From assembly GCF_001648775.1 (NCBI RefSeq), contig NZ_LVEJ01000016.1, positions 248,001-312,000 on the forward strand: a DNA stretch of 64,000 nucleotides, in the 5' to 3' direction. The notes beneath the pieces were generated by a model, which ran no database searches, was not told the DNA's origin, and worked only from the letters and a program-made list of their open reading frames with translations. This DNA comes from Pseudomonas fluorescens (GTDB lineage: Bacteria; Pseudomonadota; Gammaproteobacteria; Pseudomonadales; Pseudomonadaceae). Shown here piece by piece: positions 33,565-41,307 of this stretch; within the stretch, counting starts at the first letter, position 1; every line of letters starts with the position of its first letter. Both the position numbers and the translations under genes were made by a program.

Positions 33565-34547
33565 GCCATTCCGAAGCGCACCCGAGTGGTCATTCGGCGC
33601 CAGCGACGCACTCGAAATGGAGTCGCTGGAAACGTCCGCTGACGCTGCTGTTTTTCCTCGCCCTGATTGTCTTGCTGACGCTGTTCGCTACGCGCATTGA
33701 ATGGGCGGAAGTGCTGCAAACCCTTGCCGACTTCAAGGTGCGCACGCTGATCATTGCCGCCGGCCTGACGCTGCTGAGTTTTCTCGTTTACGCCAGTTTC
33801 GACCTGATCGGCCGCACTTACATCCGCCAGGACCTGACCTGGAAACAGATCCTGCCGGTGGGGATCATCAGCTACGCCTTTAATCTCAATCTCAGCGCCT
33901 GGGTCGGCGGCATCGCCATGCGCTATCGGTTGTATTCGCGCCTCGGTGTGAGCAAAGGCAACATCGCCAAGATTCTCGGCTTGAGCCTGGCGACGAACTG
34001 GTTTGGCTACATGACCATTGCCGGTGCGGTGTTCAGCAGCGGACTGGTGAGCATGCCGCCGGGATGGAAAGTCAGCAGTGATGCGTTGCAAGGCATCGGG
34101 GTTTTATTGCTGTTGACCAGCGCCGGGTATCTGGCGGCGTGCCAGTTTTCCAAGCGCCGCGAATGGTCGATTCGTGGCGTGGAAATCAATCTGCCGTCGT
34201 TGCGCATGGCCGTCCTGCAACTGCTGCTGGGCGCGCTGAACTGGTCGTTGATGGCGGCGGTGATTTTCACTTTGCTGCCGAGCAAACTCGATTATCCGTT
34301 GGTACTCGGCGTGTTGTTGATCAGTGCGATTGCCGGGGTCATTACGCACATTCCGGCGGGGCTTGGCGTGCTCGAAGCGGTGTTTGTCGCGCTGCTGCAA
34401 CATGAGGCTTCGCGGGGCAGTCTGGTGGCGGGATTGCTGGCGTACCGGGCGATTTATTTTCTGCTGCCGTTGCTGATTACGGTGGTGATGTATCTGGTGG
34501 TCGAGGCCAAAGCCAAGGCGCTGCGGATCGAGAAGAAACCTTCTTGA
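33561..34547 (+). CDS. ybhN: YbhN-like integral membrane protein (UPF0104 / LPG synthase transmembrane family)
   Basis: The 328-residue protein has about eight to nine membrane helices and family signatures such as FSLDL-type SFDLIGRTYIRQDLTWKQILPVGIISYAFNLNLSAWVGGIAMRYRLYSRLG and GVITHIPAGLGVLEAVFVALL. Related domains form the flippase part of lysyl-phosphatidylglycerol synthases, so a lipid-handling role is plausible. It ends the yecE-ybhP-clsB-ybhN run. A REP pair follows its stop. Confidence 0.92.
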   Translation: MSHSEAHPSGHSAPATHSKWSRWKRPLTLLFFLALIVLLTLFATRIEWAEVLQTLADFKVRTLIIAAGLTLLSFLVYASFDLIGRTYIRQDLTWKQILPVGIISYAFNLNLSAWVGGIAMRYRLYSRLGVSKGNIAKILGLSLATNWFGYMTIAGAVFSSGLVSMPPGWKVSSDALQGIGVLLLLTSAGYLAACQFSKRREWSIRGVEINLPSLRMAVLQLLLGALNWSLMAAVIFTLLPSKLDYPLVLGVLLISAIAGVITHIPAGLGVLEAVFVALLQHEASRGSLVAGLLAYRAIYFLLPLLITVVMYLVVEAKAKALRIEKKPS

Positions 34548-34571
34548 GTTTTCGGTGAAGTTGATGGCCCC

Positions 34572-34636
34572 TTCGCGAGCAAGCTCGCTCCCACATTTGA
34601 AACGCGATCCCCTGTGGGAGCGAGCTTGCTCGCGAA
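34572..34636. repeat. REP pair, arms facing outward, 19-base spacer
   Basis: Inverted unit at 34572-34594 and forward unit at 34614-34636, between the convergent stops of ybhN and the hydrolase gene. Confidence 0.9.
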
Positions 34637-34660
34637 GGCGTCCGCAAGAACACTAAAAGA

Positions 34661-35419
34661 TCAAGCCGACTGAATAATGCTCAACCGCTCCCCAACAACC
34701 ATCTCGGTAATCCAGTCCACCAGAATCGAGGTGTAGGCCTGCTGCGAAACCGGTTCGCTCAACGCATGATCGGCGCCGTCGATAATCCGGTGCGTCAGCG
34801 AGTGGGTCTGCTGACACGCGGCGCGGTAACTCATGATCGCCGCATGCGGTACGTAATCATCGGTTTCCGATTCCACCAGCAACACATCACCGGTGAATTG
34901 CGAGCACGCATGCAGCGCTCGGTTGCTATCGGCGCGCACCAGCGTGCTCCGATAATCACGCAGATCCGCTTTATCCAGATCGCGTTTTGGCGTGTGCCAC
35001 TGTTCGTCGCGATACAGCGCCGGCACCCGCAACGCGAGCCAGCGCACCGGGCGCAATGACGTAAGGATCGCCGCCAGGTAACCGCCATAACTGGTGCCGA
35101 CCACGGCGATCGCCGACGTATCGAGCGCCGGATGCGCGAGCAGCCGATCATAGGCCGCCAGCAAATCGCGCAGGTTGTCTTCGCGGGTGACCCGGGTCAG
35201 CGGAATCCCGGTGCCGCCGGTGTGGCCGCGCAAGTCGAACGTCAGACACACACAACCCAGCCCGGCGATGCCTTTGGCCCGTTCAAGATCGCGCTCCTGA
35301 CTGCCGCCCCAACCATGGACAAACAGCACCCCCGGCACTTTCGATTTGGGACTGAGAAATGTCCCGCTCATCTGCTCATCATCAATGTCGATTTGAATGC
35401 TTTCGCTTCTAGCCGTCAT
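34661..35419 (-). CDS. Alpha/beta hydrolase
   Basis: The 252-residue protein has the alpha/beta hydrolase order. The oxyanion region is VLFVHGWGGSQERDLERAKG, followed by FDLRGHTGGTG, the nucleophile elbow VVGTSYGGYLAA (Ser near residue 110), an acidic residue in LLVESETDDYVPH and the catalytic His in IIDGADHALSE. It resembles small dienelactone-hydrolase- or esterase-like enzymes; the substrate is unknown. Its first 11 bases overlap the end of the DUF3182 gene, so the two are expressed together and may act together. Confidence 0.9.
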   Translation of the reverse strand: MTARSESIQIDIDDEQMSGTFLSPKSKVPGVLFVHGWGGSQERDLERAKGIAGLGCVCLTFDLRGHTGGTGIPLTRVTREDNLRDLLAAYDRLLAHPALDTSAIAVVGTSYGGYLAAILTSLRPVRWLALRVPALYRDEQWHTPKRDLDKADLRDYRSTLVRADSNRALHACSQFTGDVLLVESETDDYVPHAAIMSYRAACQQTHSLTHRIIDGADHALSEPVSQQAYTSILVDWITEMVVGERLSIIQSA

Positions 35420-36518
35420 AGGATTTGACCGTTACGTATTTGAGGAGAAATTCGCTGTTCTCAGCCGGGCCGCGATAGACCTCGATGGCGTCCGCCGGCA
35501 GCGGCTGATCGATGTAGGTTTCCACCGAAGACACGCGAATCGCGCGCATCGCCGGATCATTGACAAAGCTTTGCAGTGCCGCGACTTCGGCACTGCTGGC
35601 GCCGCCCATGCGCCAGGATTGTTCGAGCACGCCGCTACGGGATTTACCGTTGCTGTCCAAACCCTGGGCAATGTCGTAGTTGCGCCGCGAGGCATAAAAA
35701 CGAGGGTAGGCTTCATCCGCAGCGTTGTCGAAAACCTGCGCCTGTTCGATGGCCAGTCGCACATCGACGGGCAATTCCAGCGCCAGCAAATCGTCATAAC
35801 CACCCTGCACCACCAGCAGATTCGAGCCGCCGTAAACCTCTTCCCCATGGGCATCTTTGGTCAAGTATTGATCACCGCAGTAGCTCAGCACCTTGTCGCC
35901 GATGAATGACTGGCCGACGCTGTGGGTGATCACGTCGCTCAAGTCCTGCTCCAGCACCACGCCTTCGCTGAACTGTTTTTCAATGTCGGGGCGAGCAAGG
36001 ATTTCGTCGAAGGCGTCGAGGCTTTTGATCACTTCCTGGCCGCGACCGGCGCAGGCATGGATCGGTTTCAAACGGATCGGGCCGTTGTACAGAAGATGCT
36101 CGGCGGCGGGTCGCGCATCTTCCAGCGCAAACACGCTGAGACCATCGAGTACCACGTTGCGCACCCGCTCGGAAAACAGCGGCGCCCAGCCTTGCGGGGC
36201 GTGCGCCAGATGACTACGCAAGCCGTGGCTGATGGCTTTGGTGCAGATGAAGTCGTGTTCGACAAAGCCGCCCCACAGATCCTCCGGGCCCTTGATGCCA
36301 AGCTCGTGAGCCTGGGCGGCGCCGACGATGGTTTGCGTCGGTAACAAATACAGGTCACGGCCGCGATGTTTTTCCGGGTCGTAACTGCCGCCGAATTTGA
36401 ACCCGAGAATCTGCGCCAGCCAACGTGCCAAGGCTTTATTGGTGTGAACTTCGTGCTGCGGCGCGTCGGGGCGCACCGAGTGGGCGACGACGATTTTTCT
36501 GCGAGGTGTCGGGGTCAT
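35409..36518 (-). CDS. DUF3182 family protein with ATP-grasp-like features
   Basis: This 369-residue protein matches my recollection of the DUF3182 family. It contains KALARWLAQILGFKFGGSYD, TQTIVGAAQAHELGI, NGPIRLKPIHACAGRGQEVI, GVVLEQDLSDVITHSVGQSFIGDKVLSYCGDQY and GGSNLLVVQGGYDDLL. The RLKP...GRGQ and VLEQDL segments look like the lysine/glycine loop and adenine-binding strand of ATP-grasp ligases, but that is an inference. No biochemical function is known to me. The ATG at 36518 has GGAAGGGGGA upstream and is preferred over one five codons earlier. Confidence 0.82.
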   Translation of the reverse strand: MTPTPRRKIVVAHSVRPDAPQHEVHTNKALARWLAQILGFKFGGSYDPEKHRGRDLYLLPTQTIVGAAQAHELGIKGPEDLWGGFVEHDFICTKAISHGLRSHLAHAPQGWAPLFSERVRNVVLDGLSVFALEDARPAAEHLLYNGPIRLKPIHACAGRGQEVIKSLDAFDEILARPDIEKQFSEGVVLEQDLSDVITHSVGQSFIGDKVLSYCGDQYLTKDAHGEEVYGGSNLLVVQGGYDDLLALELPVDVRLAIEQAQVFDNAADEAYPRFYASRRNYDIAQGLDSNGKSRSGVLEQSWRMGGASSAEVAALQSFVNDPAMRAIRVSSVETYIDQPLPADAIEVYRGPAENSEFLLKYVTVKSYDG

Positions 36519-36710
36519 GCGTCCCCCTTCCATCGGTTCGATGACTGTAGCGGTGAGAGGTGCAGAGATCAGGCCAACGGCCGATTGGTGAAAATCCTCA
36601 GCGAATCAGAATGTTGCTCGAATCATGCTGGCACCGCGCCTGTTTCAATCTGCACGACCGCGCGCAAAACCCCGGCAAATTGCACGATCCATAGCCCTAT
36701 AGAACTCAAT

Positions 36711-36797
36711 GTGAGAGCGAGCCTGCTCGCGAAGGCGTCGTGTCAGCCGACATCAAAATTGCTGATCCATCGCTTTCGCGAGCAGGCTCGCTCCCAC
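36711..36797. repeat. REP pair (REPIN), arms facing inward, 41-base spacer
   Basis: A forward unit at 36711-36733 (first arm GTGAGAGCGAGC, one mismatch) and an inverted unit at 36775-36797. It ends one base before the stop of the GlxA-type regulator. The rest of the 280-base gap upstream (36519-36710) shows no gene. Confidence 0.88.
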
Positions 36798-36798
36798 A

Positions 36799-37800
36799 TT
36801 AGGAATTGGATAGCTTGGCTGTCGGTGTTACACCAAACCGCGCCCGATATTCACTCGGCGCCAGCCCGGTAATCTTCTTGAAGATCGCCCGAAACGCCCC
36901 GGGATCCTGATACCCGACCGTCCAGGCAATGTGATCAATCGTGCCATTGCTGAACTCGAGCATCTCCCGCGCCTTGCCGACTCGCAGGTGCTGACAGTAC
37001 TCAGTCGGCTTCAACCCTGTCGCCGCGCGGAACCGACGCAGGAACGTGCGCTCCTCCAAGCCTGCCCGCTCAGCCATCGCAGTCAGCGAAACATCCGTCG
37101 CGCCAGTGCTTTGCAACCAATGCTGGACCTTCAAGATCGCGGCGTCGCCGTGACTTAGGATCGGCGCGAAGTTACTGCCGCACTCGCTGGCACTGTCACT
37201 GTGCTCCACCACCAGAAACCGCGCCGTGCTCGAAGCGATGCTCGGCCCGAGCAGGCGATCAACCAAGCGCAACCCCAGTTCCGCCCAGGCCATCAGCCCG
37301 GCCGTGGTGATCAGGTCACCATCATCGACAATCGGCGTATCCGCCTTGAGTTTGATCTTCGGGTAACGCTCGGCGAAAGTCTTGGCCGAGGTCCAGTGGG
37401 TGGTGGCGCTGCGACCATCGAGCAGACCGCTTTCGGCCAGCAATAAAGAACCCACACAGACGCCGCCGAGGGTCGCGCCGGCGGCATGCTGATCGCGTAA
37501 CCATTGGCTGAGGCTGGCGGGCATGTGCGCGGCGGCAAAACCGCCAATAGAGGGTGGAATCAGCACCGCCAGCAAAGCACTGTCGTCAACCGCATGACTG
37601 CTGTAAATCCGCGAGGGTGGCTGATCACCTTCGACCTGCCAATGACTGACCCGCAGCAACGGCAATTGCGCAGCATTATGTTCGGCGGCAATCCGGTTGG
37701 CCACCGCGAACAGATCGGTCAGACCGTGCACCGCTGCCATTTGCGCACCGGGATAAATCAACACGCCCAGTTCAGCAACAGCGGCCCTTTCTGCGCCCAT
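36799..37800 (-). CDS. GlxA-type AraC family transcriptional regulator
   Basis: The 333-residue protein fuses an N-terminal DJ-1/PfpI (class I glutamine amidotransferase-like) domain to a C-terminal AraC helix-turn-helix domain. The first domain has LGVLIYPGAQMAAVHGLTDLF and LGGVCVGSLLLAESGLLDGRSATTHW, with a Cys at the nucleophile elbow. The second has ERAGLEERTFLRRFRAATGLKPTEYCQHLRVGKAREML and IAWTVGYQDPGAFRAIFKKITGLAPSEYRARFG. It is divergent from the isochorismatase-like gene, with 101 bases between the starts, so that gene is its most likely target. Confidence 0.92.
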   Translation of the reverse strand: MGAERAAVAELGVLIYPGAQMAAVHGLTDLFAVANRIAAEHNAAQLPLLRVSHWQVEGDQPPSRIYSSHAVDDSALLAVLIPPSIGGFAAAHMPASLSQWLRDQHAAGATLGGVCVGSLLLAESGLLDGRSATTHWTSAKTFAERYPKIKLKADTPIVDDGDLITTAGLMAWAELGLRLVDRLLGPSIASSTARFLVVEHSDSASECGSNFAPILSHGDAAILKVQHWLQSTGATDVSLTAMAERAGLEERTFLRRFRAATGLKPTEYCQHLRVGKAREMLEFSNGTIDHIAWTVGYQDPGAFRAIFKKITGLAPSEYRARFGVTPTAKLSNS

Positions 37801-37901
37801 TGTCAGTTTTCCCCTGTCTATTGTCGGTGCGGCCAATCCTCGAATCGCTGGCCAGCGCCAATACTGAAGCCACTTCCAGCCAATCCATCGAGGACACACC
37901 C

Positions 37902-38456
37902 ATGACCAAGCAAGCGCTCATCGTAGTCGATATCCAGAACGACTACTTCCCCCAAGGCAAGTGGCCGCTGGCCGGTGCCGACGCCGCCGCCGACAACGCC
38001 GCCCGACTGATCGCCGCGTTCCGCGAGGCAAACGATTCGGTGGTGCATATCCGCCACGAATTCACCTCAGCGCAGGCGCCGTTTTTCACCCCCGGTTCCG
38101 AAGGTGCCAAGTTGCACCCGAAAGTGCTTAATCATGCCGATGAGCCGGTGGTACTCAAGCACTTCGTCAATTCGTTTCGCGAAACCGAACTGCAGTCGAT
38201 CCTTGATGAGCGAGATATCAAGGAATTGGTGGTGGTCGGCAGCATGAGCCACATGTGCGTGGACGGCATCACTCGCGCCGCAGCGGATCTGGGCTACAGC
38301 GTTACGGTGATTCACGACGCGTGCGCCAGCCGCGATCTTGAGTTCAACGGCCTCACCGTACCGGCAGCCCATGTCCACGCCGCCTTCATGTCGGCGCTGG
38401 GGTTCGCCTACGCCAGCGTGGTATCGACTGACGAATTCCTCGCCGCCCAGCGCTGA
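37902..38456 (+). CDS. Cysteine hydrolase, isochorismatase family
   Basis: This 184-residue enzyme has the Asp-Lys-Cys triad of the family: ALIVVDIQNDYFP, EPVVLKHFVNSF, and VVVGSMSHMCVDGITRAAADLGY with the nucleophilic Cys. AASRDLEFNG-like HDACASRDLEFNGLTVPA follows. It probably hydrolyses an amide such as a nicotinamide- or biuret-like compound; the substrate is not decided. Divergent arrangement with a GlxA-type regulator suggests inducible expression. A terminator lies 22 bases after the stop. Confidence 0.92.
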   Translation: MTKQALIVVDIQNDYFPQGKWPLAGADAAADNAARLIAAFREANDSVVHIRHEFTSAQAPFFTPGSEGAKLHPKVLNHADEPVVLKHFVNSFRETELQSILDERDIKELVVVGSMSHMCVDGITRAAADLGYSVTVIHDACASRDLEFNGLTVPAAHVHAAFMSALGFAYASVVSTDEFLAAQR

Positions 38457-38477
38457 GCAATATTCTGCAAAAACACC

Positions 38478-38504
38478 AGGCCCGCCATGCAGCGGGCCTT
38501 TTTT
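38478..38504 (+). terminator. Rho-independent terminator after the isochorismatase-like gene
   Basis: Stem AGGCCCGC (38478-38485) with GCGGGCCT (38492-38499), a six-base loop, and a run of six T residues. It insulates the next operon from upstream readthrough. Confidence 0.88.
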
Positions 38505-38518
38505 CGCCTGTCATAAAA

Positions 38519-38580
38519 ATCTCACGCGTGAGCCATTGATGGCATTTTGAATTGGTTGTAGTGTGGCTCACGCGTGAGAT
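38519..38580. promoter_or_regulatory. Twin palindromic operator-like sites ahead of the yjf-type operon
   Basis: The 12-base perfect palindrome CTCACGCGTGAG occurs twice, at 38521-38532 and 38567-38578, with centres 46 bases apart. The flanks make a larger inverted repeat: ATCTCACGCGTGAGCCA (38519-38535) and its exact reverse complement (38564-38580). The sites lie between the upstream terminator and the first gene, whose ATG is 22 bases after the second site. This fits a dimeric regulator binding two sites, possibly with looping. No matching regulator gene is adjacent. Confidence 0.7.
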
Positions 38581-38601
38581 ATCCATAGCCGAGCCGTTGC
38601 C

Positions 38602-39270
38602 ATGAAAAGCCGTTCCCCCACAGCGAAATCAGAGACCCCGAAGGGAGAGCGCGCGAAACCGTCGGCGAAAAAACCGTCGAGCTTCTATATGAAGCAGATG
38701 CGCGCGGGCCTGGCCGCTGCCGGTTATGTGAAACACGAAACTTGGGTGCTTCCCGAAAACCGAAGCTTGCTCAAGCAAATGGAGCAACAGCTACGCCAAC
38801 CGATTCTGGCTGGCTCTTTCATGTCGGAGAATTACATGAGCGCAGGCAACAACTGGACCATCGATAGCCTCTTCAACGCCCTCAAGGCCCTGGACGAGGT
38901 GGCTTCGCAAGAAATCACGCTGTCGCTGATCCAGAGCTCCGAACCCAGCATCAAGCTGGAAATGAACGAATTCGGCGGCCTGCCGATTCACATCGCCCTG
39001 GCCGGCCAGCAGATCATCGTCGACACCGTGCTGGTGGACATCGACTCGATCAGCGACGTACGCGCCTTCAACGATGCCGTGCTGCGCAGCCGAGAAATGT
39101 TCCCGCTGTCGTCGATCGGGATCGAGTCGATGCCGAACGGGCAGACCGTTTACAACATGTTTGGCGCCCTCAGCGCCGACTCGAGCCTGACCAACGTCGT
39201 CACCGAGGTGAAAACCCTGGTCGACAACGTGCAGCGCGCGAGTGAAGCCTTCGAACACTTCTTCAAGTAA
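38602..39270 (+). CDS. yjfI: YjfI-like DUF2170 family protein
   Basis: The 222-residue protein has a basic, disordered N-terminus of about 30 residues, then YMKQMRAGLAAAGYVKHETWVLPENRSLLKQMEQQLR. A DUF2170 domain follows with WTIDSLFNALKALDE, IHIALAGQQIIVDTVLVDIDSI and LSSIGIESMPNGQTVYNMFGALS. No signal or membrane segment is present. It is the first gene of an operon that matches E. coli yjfIJKLMC gene by gene. The function of the family is unknown. The N-terminal RAGLAAAGY segment resembles a short DNA- or protein-binding helix, which is speculation. Confidence 0.85.
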   Translation: MKSRSPTAKSETPKGERAKPSAKKPSSFYMKQMRAGLAAAGYVKHETWVLPENRSLLKQMEQQLRQPILAGSFMSENYMSAGNNWTIDSLFNALKALDEVASQEITLSLIQSSEPSIKLEMNEFGGLPIHIALAGQQIIVDTVLVDIDSISDVRAFNDAVLRSREMFPLSSIGIESMPNGQTVYNMFGALSADSSLTNVVTEVKTLVDNVQRASEAFEHFFK

Positions 39271-39287
39271 TCAACAGGGAATATCCA

Positions 39288-39986
39288 ATGACTCAGTCCA
39301 TCTGGAGCAAGTTGTTCACCGCACTGCGCGGCGGCGCCAATGAAGTCGGCGAAGCCATCGCCGACCAACAAGCCCTGCGCATTCTCGACCAGGAAATCCG
39401 CGACGCCGATACCGCACTGTCGAATGCGCGCCGTGAACTGGTCACCATCATGGCCAAGCACAAACTGGCTGCCGACCGCGTGAGCGAGTACGACGCCAAG
39501 ATCAAGGATCTGGAAGCCAAGGCTGTCTCGGCCCTGAACGCCGGCCGTGAAGACCTGGCGCTGGAAGTGGCCGAAGCGATTTCGACCCTGACCAACGAAC
39601 TGGATGTCGAGAAAAAGCAGAGCGATGAATTCGGCACTTACGCCGAGAACATGCGCAAAGACATCAGCAAGGCCGAGTCGCGAATCAAGAGCCTGCGCCA
39701 GCAAGTGGACATGGCCAAGGCCCGCGAAAGCGTGCAAAAAGCCCAGGTCAGTGCCTCCATCGCCAGCGGTGGCGCCAATGGCAAACTGGAAACTGCGGTC
39801 GGCACCTTGAACCGCCTGCAAGCCAAGCAGCAGCAGCGCGCAGCCGAACTGAGCGCAGCAGATGAACTGGCTGACGCTTCGACCGGCAACGACCTGGAAC
39901 GCAAACTGCGCGACGCCGGCATCACGCCGAACGAAGGCAGCGCCAATGCGATCCTTGAGCGTCTGAAGCAAAAGTCCGCTCAGTAA
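39288..39986 (+). CDS. yjfJ: PspA/IM30 (ESCRT-III-like) family protein, YjfJ-like
   Basis: The 232-residue protein is mostly alpha-helical and belongs to the PspA/Vipp1 family. It starts with an amphipathic segment SIWSKLFTALRGGANEVGEAI, then long coiled coils including ALRILDQEIRDADTALSNARRELVTIMAKHKLAADRVSEYDAKIKDLEAKAV, and ends with short helices (DLERKLRDAGI, NAILERLKQKS). Such proteins polymerise on stressed membranes. Here it is partnered with DUF2170 and DUF350 proteins rather than PspB/C/F. It lies 17 bases after yjfI. Confidence 0.92.
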   Translation: MTQSIWSKLFTALRGGANEVGEAIADQQALRILDQEIRDADTALSNARRELVTIMAKHKLAADRVSEYDAKIKDLEAKAVSALNAGREDLALEVAEAISTLTNELDVEKKQSDEFGTYAENMRKDISKAESRIKSLRQQVDMAKARESVQKAQVSASIASGGANGKLETAVGTLNRLQAKQQQRAAELSAADELADASTGNDLERKLRDAGITPNEGSANAILERLKQKSAQ

Positions 39987-40004
39987 ACACTGCGGAAAAA
40001 ACCT

Positions 40005-40092
40005 GTGGGAGCGAGCTTGCTCGCGAAAGCGTCGTATCAGTCGACATCAATGTTGACTGACACGCCCTCTTCGCGAGCAAGCTCGCTCCCAC
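40005..40092. repeat. REP pair (REPIN), arms facing inward, 42-base spacer, inside the yjf-type operon
   Basis: Forward unit at 40005-40027 and inverted unit at 40070-40092, within the 212-base gap between the PspA-like and DUF2491 genes. It could protect the yjfI-yjfJ part of the mRNA or reduce downstream expression. Apart from the pair I see nothing in the gap that looks like a gene. Confidence 0.9.
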
Positions 40093-40198
40093 ATGGTTTA
40101 CGGCGCAGAAATCGCTATGCTCGTTCGCCGCTCGGCCCGGTACACTAGCGACGCTTTTTCGCCGACGAACACTTCCACCCGCTTCAAGGAACGTACCC

Positions 40199-40849
40199 AT
40201 GGGATGGTTTAAAGATTTGCTGGGCACCAGCAACTGGCAGAACGCTGCGCCAACACCCACCGTTGCCAGTGGCCCACTCGGCATGGCCCAGGGCAAGGCA
40301 GTCAGGTTTGATACGACGCTGGCGCTGTTGCTCGATGGCTCGACGACGGTGCGTGTGCCTTTCGATCAGGCGATCTGGAGCCACGGTTGGGTCGACCTCG
40401 GCCAATCGAACAAACTGCATCGCTATTACATGAACGACGAGGATTTCTGGCTGCAGATCCACGTCACCGGTGAAGATCAGGTCGAATCCGTCACGTTGTT
40501 CAACTACGCCAGCTACGTGACCGTCAACAGTGACGCCGAGCTGCAGCGCCTGGCGGGCGCGAACAGCCTGATCGGTCTGCCGACCTACACCCATGAGGGT
40601 GTCGAATACACCCGCGAATGGGGCACCGAACAAGGCCAGACCGAACTCGTGCCGATGACCGAACAAGTGGTCAATCCGGACGAAAGCTACACCATCGAAC
40701 ACCACTCCATGCTGTATGCGCGCGACACCGGCCTGACCGATCGCCGCGAACTGCTGCTGTTCTCTGTCGAACAAGACGAAGAAGGCACCGTCAGCCTGAG
40801 CACTTCGCTGGGCATCTCGCTGTACACGACTGATCTGAGCACCATTTAA
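40199..40849 (+). CDS. yjfK: DUF2491 family protein, YjfK-like
   Basis: The 216-residue soluble protein begins MGWFKDLLGTSNW and continues with a beta-rich domain. Segments include AIWSHGWVDLGQSNKLHRYYMNDEDFWLQIHVTG and GVEYTREWGTEQGQTELVPMTEQVVNPDESYTIEHHSMLYARDTG, characteristic of DUF2491. No membrane helix or signal is visible, so a cytoplasmic or membrane-associated role beside the PspA-like protein is likely. The function is unknown. It is 16 bases from the DUF350 gene. Confidence 0.88.
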   Translation: MGWFKDLLGTSNWQNAAPTPTVASGPLGMAQGKAVRFDTTLALLLDGSTTVRVPFDQAIWSHGWVDLGQSNKLHRYYMNDEDFWLQIHVTGEDQVESVTLFNYASYVTVNSDAELQRLAGANSLIGLPTYTHEGVEYTREWGTEQGQTELVPMTEQVVNPDESYTIEHHSMLYARDTGLTDRRELLLFSVEQDEEGTVSLSTSLGISLYTTDLSTI

Positions 40850-40864
40850 AAAAGGAAGTTTTTC

Positions 40865-41290
40865 ATGCTGGAAGTGCTGGCCGTTTCCCTGAACAAGACC
40901 GCATTGGTCGGTTTCATCGTCTACCTGATCGGCGCCGTGCTGCTGTTCATGCTGTTTCAATTCATCTATACGCGGATCACCCCGCACAAAGAGTTCGAGC
41001 TGATCCGCTCCGGCAATATCGCTGCCGCCATTGCCCTGTCTGGCGCGATCATTGGTTTTGCAATCCCGGCCAGCAACGTGATTGCGTTTTCGGTCAACGT
41101 CCTCGATTTCGTACTCTGGGCGGTGATTGCCGCGGTGGTGCAGCTGCTGGCTTTTCTCGCCACCGGCCTGGTACTCAAAGGCACTTCCCAGCGCATCGCC
41201 AACGGTGAAATTGCTTCGGGCATTTATGTGGCAGCGGTCGCAATCAGCGTCGGCATGCTCAATGCGGCGTGCATGACCCCGTCCAACTGA
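40865..41290 (+). CDS. yjfL: DUF350 integral membrane protein, YjfL-like
   Basis: The 141-residue protein has four membrane helices: about residues 15-38, 53-75, 79-104 and 112-132. The DUF350 signature is seen in EFELIRSGNIAAAIALSGAIIGFAIPASNVI and LVLKGTSQRIANGEIASGIYVAAVAISVGMLNAACM. DUF350 proteins are small paired-hairpin membrane proteins of unknown function and are often found next to PspA-like or ATP-grasp genes. It is the only polytopic membrane member of this operon and so a candidate anchor for it. Confidence 0.9.
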   Translation: MLEVLAVSLNKTALVGFIVYLIGAVLLFMLFQFIYTRITPHKEFELIRSGNIAAAIALSGAIIGFAIPASNVIAFSVNVLDFVLWAVIAAVVQLLAFLATGLVLKGTSQRIANGEIASGIYVAAVAISVGMLNAACMTPSN

Positions 41291-41307
41291 CCGGCAGGAA
41301 GCCTTAG

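Noticed and set aside
38540..38556. Sigma-54 type promoter (TGGCA...TTGG) between the twin palindromes
   Set aside because: The GG-to-GC spacing is off by one and the invariant GC of the -12 element is missing.
3264..40092. CRISPR array from the repeated GTGGGAGCGAGC units
   Set aside because: The units are dispersed inverted pairs in different intergenic gaps, without regular spacers or cas genes.
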